A stretch of 54,696 nucleotides of DNA. Source: Terriglobia bacterium (GTDB taxonomy: Bacteria; Acidobacteriota; Terriglobia; Bryobacterales; Bryobacteraceae). Shown here piece after piece: positions 9,938-17,942 of the stretch. A model generated the notes under the pieces. The model ran no database searches. It worked only from the letters and a program-made list of their open reading frames with translations, and was not told the DNA's origin. The stretch is taken from the NCBI GenBank assembly GCA_025358575.1, contig JANYJA010000233.1:1-54696 (forward strand), given 5' to 3'. Both the position numbers and the translations under genes were made by a program. The stretch's first letter is position 1; each line of letters starts with the position of its first letter.

Positions 9938-11770
9938 TTATCCCTGCAACACAGCTATCGGAAATCTCAGCAAGAAGGTCGTTCCCATACCGGGCTCACT
10001 GACCAGGTCGATGGCGCCGTCGTGCAATTGAACAATCCGAAACGTCATAGCCAAACCAATCCCCGAACCATGTTCCTTGGTTGTGAAATACAGATTATAA
10101 ATTTTCTCCCTGACTTCGGGCGAGATTCCTGGCCCGGTATCGGCAATACGAATTTCGGCCTCGTCACCACGCACATACGACTCAATTCGCAAATTCCCGC
10201 CATTCGGCATCGCTTCAATTGCGTTCACCACGATGTTAAGGAACGCCTGTTTCAACAAATCGACGTCGGCCGTAATGGAAACCCCTTCCGACTCCTGCTT
10301 TAGCAGAATCTCGATTCCAGCCGCTTGCGCCTGTGGGCGCGCCAGATCGGCGATCTCATTCACCATTGTCTCGAGCGGCACGTCCACCAAATTGAGCACG
10401 ACTGGGCGCGTGAAGTCCAAAAATGTTTTCACCACCCGGTCAAGACGCATAATTTCGCCGGAGATTACGTCCATCTGCGGGGTTACATCATAGTCGCCAT
10501 GCGCCAGCTTCATTCTGGCGAGCTCCACGTGCATCATCATCGCGTTCAGCGGGTTCTTTACTTCGTGAGCGACCCCGCCAGTAAGTCGACTGATGGCTGA
10601 GAGACGGTCCGCCGTCTGAAGCTGACGGCCGATCTGCCGCGTGGCTTCGGGATCGCGAAGGCGAATCAGCACGCCGGCACCGGGTCCCACGGCGCCGCTC
10701 GATTCCAGAATCTCGACCGAGAGCAACGCAATGAAATTGGACAGACCCGAGCCGTTGCCGCGCTTGATGGGCACGCCGCGGTTTCGAATGGGCCGGCCCG
10801 TCTGCACCGCCTGCGCAAGCAGCAAGCCGAGCGAAGTCGAAGGTGGAAAAATATCGCTGAGCAGCAGGCCCAGCAGTTCGCCGCGGGGCCGCGTCAGGAA
10901 GCGTTCCACGGCGCCCGCGGCCGCGATCAAACGGCGGTCCCGCCCGAAGATCAATACGGCATCTTCCAGTTCGTTCAATAGCCGCTCGAAGTTGTCCTTT
11001 AAGTCCGAAAATTCATAGTGCGCTCCTCTTAGTTGCTGACCTAGAAGGCTCACCTTTGAGGCCATCACCCCCACTTCATCCGAGTTGGACTCCACGGTCG
11101 TGAGAAACTGTTCCTCATACTCGCCCTTGGCCAGCAAATCCAGCATCTTGCCTACTTTACCCAGCGGCCGAAATGCAAATGTGGAAAACAAGAGGGCTGC
11201 CAGCATGGCCCCGACAATCGATGCGAGCGCAATCTCCATGTGCGTCTTAAAAGCCGGCTTCATCTCATTTCGCAGCAGGGACGAAACCACCACCATCCGC
11301 ACCATCAAAAGCGGCTTGCCGTCGCGACCCCAGGTCTGGGAAACCTCATAGTTGCCGGTTCTCCAGAGGGAGCGCAATTTCTCGCGCCAGCTTCCGCCCC
11401 GCACCACGGAACTGAACGATGGCAACCCCTCGAAAGTGCTGCCGACCCGTTTCTCCTCGGTATCGGCCAAAATGCGGTTTTGCGGGTCGCACACCGCAAT
11501 CTCCACCAGCGCCTTCTGCTCCCCCATTAAACTAATCAGTTCTTCGCCTAAAGCTTGTTGGTTTACCGTCACGTTAACGGGCGCCTTCGGGTCACGCTCG
11601 ATCACGCTGGAGATAAGGACGGACACCATGCGGCCAATAAGGTCCGAGCGCGCCAGTGTAGCTTGAAACTGGGTGTTTAGGTCGTCATTCAAATCCAGCA
11701 CGGAAACGAACCCGACAATCAGCGCCATAATGGCGATCGACCAGATTGTGAGCCGTGACTGAAGATTCAT
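9938..11770 (-). CDS. Membrane-bound sensor histidine kinase with HAMP and PAS domains
   Basis: 610-aa sensor kinase. A first membrane segment (about residues 8-25) and a second (about 180-200) flank a periplasmic domain of about 150 residues. A HAMP-like linker follows (FRPLGKVGKMLDLLAKGEYEEQF), then a PAS-like part (LLNELEDAVLIFGRDRRLI). The HisKA box GGVAHEVKNPLNAMMMHVEL has the phospho-acceptor H402. The HATPase domain has the N box NIVVNAIEAMPNGG and G boxes DTGPGISPE and GSGIGLAM. The signal is unknown. No response regulator gene is adjacent on this strand; the nearest receiver gene (13401) is frameshifted and on the other strand. Confidence 0.94.
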   Translation of the reverse strand: MNLQSRLTIWSIAIMALIVGFVSVLDLNDDLNTQFQATLARSDLIGRMVSVLISSVIERDPKAPVNVTVNQQALGEELISLMGEQKALVEIAVCDPQNRILADTEEKRVGSTFEGLPSFSSVVRGGSWREKLRSLWRTGNYEVSQTWGRDGKPLLMVRMVVVSSLLRNEMKPAFKTHMEIALASIVGAMLAALLFSTFAFRPLGKVGKMLDLLAKGEYEEQFLTTVESNSDEVGVMASKVSLLGQQLRGAHYEFSDLKDNFERLLNELEDAVLIFGRDRRLIAAAGAVERFLTRPRGELLGLLLSDIFPPSTSLGLLLAQAVQTGRPIRNRGVPIKRGNGSGLSNFIALLSVEILESSGAVGPGAGVLIRLRDPEATRQIGRQLQTADRLSAISRLTGGVAHEVKNPLNAMMMHVELARMKLAHGDYDVTPQMDVISGEIMRLDRVVKTFLDFTRPVVLNLVDVPLETMVNEIADLARPQAQAAGIEILLKQESEGVSITADVDLLKQAFLNIVVNAIEAMPNGGNLRIESYVRGDEAEIRIADTGPGISPEVREKIYNLYFTTKEHGSGIGLAMTFRIVQLHDGAIDLVSEPGMGTTFLLRFPIAVLQG

Positions 11771-11778
11771 GCGTGCAC

Positions 11779-12750
11779 CTAAGGCACGAGAAGAAGTTTG
11801 CCTGCGGTCTTGCGGCTTTCGAGGTCCCGATGGGCCTGAGCCACGTCGGAGAGCGGATACGTTCCGTCAATTCGGATATTGAGTTTGCCGGAAGCTGTCC
11901 AACCGAGCACTTCGCGCGCACGCAAAAGCAGCTCTTCGCGCGTCGCGCAATAGTGCCCTAAGCTCGGACGTGTCAGGAATAGCGCCCCTTTCACGTTAAG
12001 AACGGACGGATCCAGAGGAGCCACCGCGCCGCTTGACTGCCCGAACGCCACCATCATTCCGCGCGGACGGATGCAGTTCAACCCTTTCAGAAAAGTAGTG
12101 ACTCCAACGGAATCGTAGATCACATCCACGCCGCGTCCACCGGTAAGCCGTTTGACCTCCACTTCGAAATCCTGCGTCGTGTAGAAAATCACTTCATCGC
12201 AACCAGCGGCTTTGGCGAGCGCTGCCTTCGCCTCGGTCGAGACGGTTCCAAACACCCGCGCACCGCGCATTTTCGCCATCTGCACAATCAAGCGCCCCGC
12301 CCCGCCCGCCGCCGCGTGCACTAGGCACGTGTCGCTTGGGCTTAAAGGAAAAGTCGAGTGCGTGAGGTAGTGCGCGGTCATTCCCTGCAACATGGCCGCG
12401 GCGGCATGTTCGAAATCGACCGCGTCGGGAATCCGCACCAGTTGCCATGCGGGCACCACGGCAAATGCGGCATAGGAGCCTCGCGCCATGATGGCGTACG
12501 CCACCCGGTCGCCCACCGCGACTTCCGTTACGTCGGCCCCGACGGCGCTAACAATCCCCGCCGCTTCCTGGCCCAAAGTCAGCGGCAAATCGCCTTTGTA
12601 AAGGCCCGTGCGGAAGTAGACGTCGATAAAATTTACGCCAGCCGCCTTGATTTCGACCAGAGCTTGTTTCGGGCCGGGAACGGGATTGGGCGCATCGACC
12701 AGTTTCATCCGATCGGGTCCGCCAAGTTGATCGACTTGTATCTGTTTCAT
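11779..12750 (-). CDS. Zinc-independent MDR oxidoreductase, quinone oxidoreductase type
   Basis: Medium-chain dehydrogenase/reductase of the NADPH:quinone oxidoreductase branch, about 323 aa. The N-terminal GroES-like fold reads AGVNFIDVYFRTGLYKGDLPLTLGQEAAGIV. The cofactor domain has a glycine motif AAAGGAGRLIVQMAKMRGA. Catalytic-zinc cysteines are absent, which supports the quinone reductase class over alcohol dehydrogenases. I chose the ATG at 12750 over one nine codons upstream because it overlaps the stop of the preceding gene as ATGA and begins at the conserved MKQIQVDQLGG. The substrate is not known. Confidence 0.9.
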   Translation of the reverse strand: MKQIQVDQLGGPDRMKLVDAPNPVPGPKQALVEIKAAGVNFIDVYFRTGLYKGDLPLTLGQEAAGIVSAVGADVTEVAVGDRVAYAIMARGSYAAFAVVPAWQLVRIPDAVDFEHAAAAMLQGMTAHYLTHSTFPLSPSDTCLVHAAAGGAGRLIVQMAKMRGARVFGTVSTEAKAALAKAAGCDEVIFYTTQDFEVEVKRLTGGRGVDVIYDSVGVTTFLKGLNCIRPRGMMVAFGQSSGAVAPLDPSVLNVKGALFLTRPSLGHYCATREELLLRAREVLGWTASGKLNIRIDGTYPLSDVAQAHRDLESRKTAGKLLLVP

Positions 12751-13313
12751 GAATGAGTATGGAATATCTGGCGCCACTTGCGGCGGCCATGCACAATCGT
12801 GGCATAAAGAATGAGAAACGCCAATGTGAATGGAAACAGCAGCAGACGACCTATCGTTCGCACCGCGCCAGCCCCCGCGAGCCCTGAACGGACCCGCGCG
12901 AATTGGAAGATGGTCGAGACGTGCGCCCGGTCCAGCCAGAAGTAATCGCCATTTTCATTGATCGCGAAAACCTTCGCTGGCACACGTAACGCGATCGACC
13001 ATTTCCACTTAGTCATGATTGATTCACCGGAGCAAATCAGGCCGGCTACTGCATAGCGCCGCGCCGCCAATTCTCGATATAGCCGTTTGCGCCCGTCTTT
13101 GCCCGGATACGCGTTGACCCGAAATATCTCTGCGTTGTCCGGAAGCGTCTCCGGCGCTCCGCCGTAACAGGTGACTAGGTCGAGTTGAACCGCTTCGCCC
13201 CAGCGCTGGCGCAGCAATGGAATCGTCTTGTTAAGGATGGCTCGCGCGCCGCTCTCGATTAGCAGCACGCGGGTTAATCCGCCAGGCTCCCCGTTTCTCA
13301 GCACATAACGCAT
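12747..13313 (-). CDS. Unknown protein, Rossmann-like with C-terminal membrane segment
   Basis: 188-aa protein that I do not recognise with certainty. It begins MRYVLRNGEPGGLTRVLLIESG; alternating strand/helix patterns (VLLIESGARAILNKTIPLLR, VQLDLVTCYGG) suggest a Rossmann-like fold reminiscent of glycosyltransferase N-terminal halves. A hydrophobic segment near the C-terminus (LLLFPFTLAFLILYATIV) would anchor it to the inner membrane, followed by a basic tail. The last codon overlaps the start of the MDR gene (ATGA), so the two are translationally coupled. No function is proposed. Confidence 0.75.
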   Translation of the reverse strand: MRYVLRNGEPGGLTRVLLIESGARAILNKTIPLLRQRWGEAVQLDLVTCYGGAPETLPDNAEIFRVNAYPGKDGRKRLYRELAARRYAVAGLICSGESIMTKWKWSIALRVPAKVFAINENGDYFWLDRAHVSTIFQFARVRSGLAGAGAVRTIGRLLLFPFTLAFLILYATIVHGRRKWRQIFHTHS

Positions 13314-13400
13314 CGGTCGAATCTCTTTCTATGCTGGCGTGCCGGGTAAAGTTTCTCCCGCAAAACACCGATCAACAATGAACTGAACGACAAACTCCAT

Positions 13401-13854
13401 ATGCAAACCGAAGAAACCGCTACCGCGAAGGCTCAATACAACATCTTGCTCGCGGATGACTGCCTGGACATTGTTCAAATCGTCAAGTTGTACATCAAAT
13501 GACCCTCGAATTCGCCTCACGGTCTGCACCAACGGTTTGGAAGCAGTGCAGGCTTTCAAACAAGCCCCGTTCGATCTTGTGCTTATGGATATCCAGATGC
13601 CTGTGCTCGATGGGTGCGCCGCCACCCTATCCATCCGGCACTGGGAAGTGCAGCACAAGCTGCCACCGACACCCATTACCGCCCTGACCGCGTCTTCAAC
13701 CGCCAGTGATCTTGCCAAGATTTTCAAAGCCGGCTGCACCAACTATTTGCCCAAACCCATCACCAAGCCGATTTTGCTCCAAACCGTCAACCAGTTCTTC
13801 GGCTTGCGGCCCAAAGCCCCGGCGGCCGAAGTCGCCCTAGCTCTTCATTCTTAA
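13401..13854 (+). pseudogene. Stand-alone response regulator receiver domain, interrupted by a +1 frameshift
   Basis: An ATG at 13401 opens a frame reading AQYNILLADDCLDIVQIVKLYIK, the start of a CheY-like receiver with its acidic pair, then hits TGA at 13500-13502. The rest of the domain is intact in the next frame, from NDPRIRLTVCTNGLEAVQAFK. It includes the phospho-acceptor region FDLVLMDIQMPVLDG, the conserved Thr in TALTASST and the Lys in NYLPKPITKP. One extra base near 13497-13499 (an A run) accounts for the break. All receiver signature residues survive, so the lesion is recent, or is a sequencing error or rare recoding. The 3' end overlaps the convergent LptFG gene by 18 bases. Confidence 0.8.
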
Positions 13855-16191
13855 CAGCAGATACGTCCCCGCTAGTCCGAACAACGCATCGGGGGACCAC
13901 GCTGCCACTGTTGGCGGCAAGTGATTCACGTTTCCGAGTTGCTCGAATAGCTTGTCCACTCCCCAATAAGCCATCGCAATTCCAATGCTCACGCCGATGC
14001 CAGCCATTGCTCCGCGATTTCCCACCAGAAACCCAAACGGAATGGAAATCATCGCCATAATCAGCGCAAACAGCGGCACTGAGAACTTTTTGTAAAACTG
14101 CACCCGCAGTGGCACGGTGTCGAAACCGCTTTGTTGAAGATCGTGGATGTAACGCTTTAGCTGTAGATAATTCATTTGCTTGTCCTGCATCACCTCTTTC
14201 AAGAAGTACTCCGGGCGTTCGTTCAGCTCCGGGAAAGTGGTCGCCTGGTAGCTGCGCACATTAGTTTCACTAACCCCGCGCACATCTCGCACCCAGCCAT
14301 TTTGAAATATCCAGGTATGGAGGGAAGGCTGCCACTGCGCGCGTTCAGCGCCAATCTCGCGGGTCAGAGCGAATGTCGCCGGGTCCAGCTCATATACATT
14401 CACCCCAACCATCACGTTCTGCGCCGTGTCGAAAATCTTGTAGTAATAAATGCGCGACCCGTTTCCGAATATCCACTTCCTGTCCGGACGCAGATACGTC
14501 TGTGGGGCCCGGCCCTTAATTTCATTGCGAATGGCGTCCTGTTTCCGATTGGCTTGCGGCACGTAATAATGATCGAAGGCAAACAGCCCCGCGCTCAGCA
14601 CCCCGCTCAACAGCAGAATCGGTAGGGCCAGTCGGCGCACGCTCACCCCGCACGCTTTGAACGCCGTAACTTCGTTGTTCTTCGTCAGAATTCCGAAGCT
14701 CACCAGGACCGCCACCAGCACGCTGATCGGCAGCGTGTCATACACCAGCTTGGGAGCCAAGAAAACCAGGTAAGTGAAAACTCGGGTCATGGGAATGCGG
14801 TTCTTCACCACGTCACCCAGCAGCTCGAAAAAGTTATAGACCTGCGCCATCAACACAAAGCTTGTCAGCAGCACCACGAAGTAGAAAGTAAACTCGGCCA
14901 GCACGTGGATGTCGATAATCTGAAACAGTAAAAAGCCCGATCCCGCCGGCTTCTTGCGGCGCACGAAGACCGGCCCGTCTACTGTCTGCGCGAAAAATCG
15001 TCTCACGAAAGCCGCCCCGGCCGCTAATCCCGCTCGCAACGCCCCCAGCAGGTCACGGTCGCCCGGCCTTTCAAGTCGCGCAAGCATCATAATTCCCGCC
15101 AGGAAGAACACCGCATTTGGAATCCACGCAGCCACCCAGACGGGAAGCGTGCGCTGCGCCGCCATTTTAATCAAAGTGCTGAATGAGAGGTGATAACAGA
15201 AAAATGCCAGCACGATGGCCGTGATATAACCGGACGATTTGCCGCCCTTTCGCGACGATATCCCGAGCGGAATCGCCACCAGTCCCAGCATGATGCAGCC
15301 CACCGGAAGCGCCCACCGGCGATGCAATTCGATCAGCGCCTCGATGCGTTCCTGCGACTGGGCTGGCGCCTTGCGCGTGAAGGCCAACAGCTCGCGCGTA
15401 GTCATCTCGCTATACGGCTTGGCCTTCACTTCCGATGGCGGTGCGGCATCCAGTATCTGATCGCCCTTCGGAAACGAGCTGTGATACCCCATTCCGTCCT
15501 TGCCAATTTCATGGGTGCTCGCGTCCCGCAGCGAGAGCTGAATGCGATTGTGCGTGATGTCCGGAACGGCAATGGCGCTTCTGGCAATTGTGACGAGCGG
15601 CCCTTCCCCGGGCTCCGTCCCAGGAGAATTGCGCTGCTCGGCCGGCGTGAGATCCGCCATGAAGACGTTGCGCCACTCCGTCACCGCTCCGCCACGCACA
15701 TCCCCCACATAGAGAACCTTGTTGGGGAAGCTCTCTTCGAACACGCGCGGCTGCACGTTGGCCGTCAATTGTTCCGCTGCCAGCCGGTTGATCACCTTGA
15801 AATTCGCGCGAATCGCCAACGGCGTCAGCCACAGTGAAGCCGCCCCAGCTAAACCCGCTGTCAGCATCGCAAACACAATCACCGGGGGCGCCACCGTCCG
15901 GCTTGAAATCCCGGATGCTCGCATCGCCGTGATTTCGCCATCCGACGACATGCGTCCCAGCCCAATCAGAATTCCTACCAGCACTCCAAAAGGAATCGTC
16001 AACGGCAGCACCGACGGGAGCGAATAAATGAGAAGCCGCAGCACCGTTTCCGGGCGCGCCGACGTGCGCACCAGAAGCTCGAATAACGCCTTGCCGGGGC
16101 CTTGCAGGAAAATTACAAATGTCGCCAGCACCGTCCCAATCACCGCGCTGGTCAAAATTTCCCGGAAGACGTAACGGCTGAGAAGGCGCAT
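13837..16191 (-). CDS. LptF-LptG fusion, permease of the LPS transport ABC system
   Basis: 784-aa protein containing two YjgP/YjgQ-type permeases in tandem. Residues 1 to about 370 match LptF: N-terminal RLLSRYVFREILTS, then PLTIPFGVLVGILIGLGRMSSDGEITAMRASGIS, a periplasmic beta-jellyroll part, then C-terminal membrane helices. Residues about 395-784 match LptG: LAEFTFYFVVLLTSFVLMAQ, then PISVLVAVLVSFGILTKNNEVTAFKACGVS, a second periplasmic part and final helices. Normally these are two proteins of about 350-370 aa that work with LptB2 and LptC to extract LPS. It starts one base into the stop of the preceding gene (TGATG). Confidence 0.92.
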   Translation of the reverse strand: MRLLSRYVFREILTSAVIGTVLATFVIFLQGPGKALFELLVRTSARPETVLRLLIYSLPSVLPLTIPFGVLVGILIGLGRMSSDGEITAMRASGISSRTVAPPVIVFAMLTAGLAGAASLWLTPLAIRANFKVINRLAAEQLTANVQPRVFEESFPNKVLYVGDVRGGAVTEWRNVFMADLTPAEQRNSPGTEPGEGPLVTIARSAIAVPDITHNRIQLSLRDASTHEIGKDGMGYHSSFPKGDQILDAAPPSEVKAKPYSEMTTRELLAFTRKAPAQSQERIEALIELHRRWALPVGCIMLGLVAIPLGISSRKGGKSSGYITAIVLAFFCYHLSFSTLIKMAAQRTLPVWVAAWIPNAVFFLAGIMMLARLERPGDRDLLGALRAGLAAGAAFVRRFFAQTVDGPVFVRRKKPAGSGFLLFQIIDIHVLAEFTFYFVVLLTSFVLMAQVYNFFELLGDVVKNRIPMTRVFTYLVFLAPKLVYDTLPISVLVAVLVSFGILTKNNEVTAFKACGVSVRRLALPILLLSGVLSAGLFAFDHYYVPQANRKQDAIRNEIKGRAPQTYLRPDRKWIFGNGSRIYYYKIFDTAQNVMVGVNVYELDPATFALTREIGAERAQWQPSLHTWIFQNGWVRDVRGVSETNVRSYQATTFPELNERPEYFLKEVMQDKQMNYLQLKRYIHDLQQSGFDTVPLRVQFYKKFSVPLFALIMAMISIPFGFLVGNRGAMAGIGVSIGIAMAYWGVDKLFEQLGNVNHLPPTVAAWSPDALFGLAGTYLLLRMKS

Positions 16192-17942
16192 CAGGACGAC
16201 GGAATGGCGATTACCAGCACTGGCGGCGGCACAATGGGCAGCTTCGGTTGCTCATCTTCCATCTTGAATAATTCCAGGTCGTCGATCAGGATCGAAGGCG
16301 CTGCCACGCATGATTCCGCCGCGCTCGATCCAGCCGCTGTTAAAGCAAACGGCGCGCCGTTGTCCAGAAATTCAAAGATGTTGGTGTCGTCGCCCGCATG
16401 CAAGATATCCTTGAGCGAACGTGCATTGAACCCGCGAAACCGCAGCCCGCGCACCAACTCCTCATGACCGTCCTTATAAAGCCGGTACACCAACAGCGGC
16501 AGGCTCACCGGCCGGCCACCGCCCGCTTGACTCGCGCCGCTAAGCAATCGTCGCGCCTCTTCGATCGAGGCCGACGACGGGTAATCCATCTTCCGCACGA
16601 TGATGCCGTAATCCTTGCCCCGCTGCTGGCACAAATCCAGCATCTGCTTCTTCATCTCCGAGAGCGGCATCGTCTCGCGCGCGCTTACGAATAGATTGCT
16701 GATTGCCGCGCTGTTCGCTCCGAAGTTTCCTGCCAATCTCGCCCGCCCGTTCGAAGCCGAATACCCTCGAACCGGCTGCCTCGTCAGCAGAAAATTCTTC
16801 AGCACGCCCTTTTCGATGATCGGAAGCGGCGCCGGTTTCAAGCCTTCCTCGTCCGCCAGGTAACTTCCAAACAGCGGATGGCCGTGAAACTCGGTTTGCG
16901 TGGGATCGTCCAGGACATCGAAAAACTCGGGCAGCACCCGCGCCCCCTTGCGTCCTTCGAGTTCGCTTGACGGGATAGAAGCCGGGTTGCCCGGCTCAGT
17001 CACCGGCTTTCGCGTAAGTGTCAGATTCTTCCCCAGTATCTCCGCGAACACCTGCGCACCCGCCGTGCCTTCGAACAGAACCGGACCCGAATAGTTTTCT
17101 CCAACGGGCGCCAGCGCCAGCGCCGCAACATGTTCCGCGACAGTCTTCACCGCGCGCTGCATCTCCGGATCGCCCGGCAATCGCGCCGGATCTTGCGACT
17201 GGATTATCGCCGAGTCGCGCAGCGTCATTCCATCCGCCGCCTGCGCCACCGCGCCGATTGTAACCCAGCTTGTCGTCTGCGGGATCCGCAACTCGGTTCC
17301 CTCGCTCGTCAAGTAGTAATGAGTGCTGCTCACCGCATTGAATAAAACGTTTGAACCCTTGATTCCCGGGTACCGCGCAAACTCCCCCGAAAGGCTGCGC
17401 GTCCGTGCGATCCATGAATCGAAATCGATATGCGCGATCTTCGGCTCCTGCAAAAGCTGCGTGGCCGGCGCTGGACTCAAGTCGGGCAGTTGATCGATCA
17501 CCGAAATGCTTTTCAGCGCCGCGCGCTTTCGGGAAATCGCTTCGAGCGCGGATTTATAACTCTGATCTGTCTCCAGCCACAAATACCGTCGCAACACTGG
17601 ATAGCTGTTCTCCAGCGGGAAACGCTCCACATCGTAACGGCCTCCAAAATGAAACCCGCTGCCCACGTAATTCGTGTTGTCGAATTTGTAATCGCCGATG
17701 CGCACCGTAACCCGCGGAAATCGGAACGCGCTTTGATTCGACGAAATCAGGCCGCCCAGCGTCGAGACGGCCGACCACGTTTGCCCGTCATCGAGAGCGT
17801 ATTCGATGTAGTAGGGTGTCTCCAAATTCTGCATCTTCAGTGTCATCGAGCGTTTGAGCTCATCGCGCATAGCCTGCAGAATCACATCGTCCGCGGCGAA
17901 GCACGGAGCCACTAACGCCAGTAAGAGGAAGCAGCGCTTCAT
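16191..17942 (-). CDS. Exported TldD/PmbA-family protein lacking the metal-binding motif (TldE-like)
   Basis: 583-aa protein with a signal peptide (MKRCFLLLALVAPCFA) and clear overall similarity to its upstream neighbour: matching DDGQ.., LWLETDQSYKSALEAISRKRA and RLYKDGHEELVRGLRFRG segments. At the position where the neighbour has HEIFGH, this protein reads AEILGK (from about residue 300), so both metal histidines are lost. In the known cytoplasmic TldD/TldE protease only TldD holds the HExxxH motif, so this one would be the non-catalytic partner. It is coupled by ATGA to the upstream gene and by a 1-base overlap to lptFG. Confidence 0.85.
   Translation of the reverse strand: MKRCFLLLALVAPCFAADDVILQAMRDELKRSMTLKMQNLETPYYIEYALDDGQTWSAVSTLGGLISSNQSAFRFPRVTVRIGDYKFDNTNYVGSGFHFGGRYDVERFPLENSYPVLRRYLWLETDQSYKSALEAISRKRAALKSISVIDQLPDLSPAPATQLLQEPKIAHIDFDSWIARTRSLSGEFARYPGIKGSNVLFNAVSSTHYYLTSEGTELRIPQTTSWVTIGAVAQAADGMTLRDSAIIQSQDPARLPGDPEMQRAVKTVAEHVAALALAPVGENYSGPVLFEGTAGAQVFAEILGKNLTLTRKPVTEPGNPASIPSSELEGRKGARVLPEFFDVLDDPTQTEFHGHPLFGSYLADEEGLKPAPLPIIEKGVLKNFLLTRQPVRGYSASNGRARLAGNFGANSAAISNLFVSARETMPLSEMKKQMLDLCQQRGKDYGIIVRKMDYPSSASIEEARRLLSGASQAGGGRPVSLPLLVYRLYKDGHEELVRGLRFRGFNARSLKDILHAGDDTNIFEFLDNGAPFALTAAGSSAAESCVAAPSILIDDLELFKMEDEQPKLPIVPPPVLVIAIPSS

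Noticed and set aside
13401-13854. UGA in the receiver gene as a second selenocysteine site
   Set aside because: The reading frame changes after the UGA, so readthrough would not restore the domain. No Cys is expected there in receivers.
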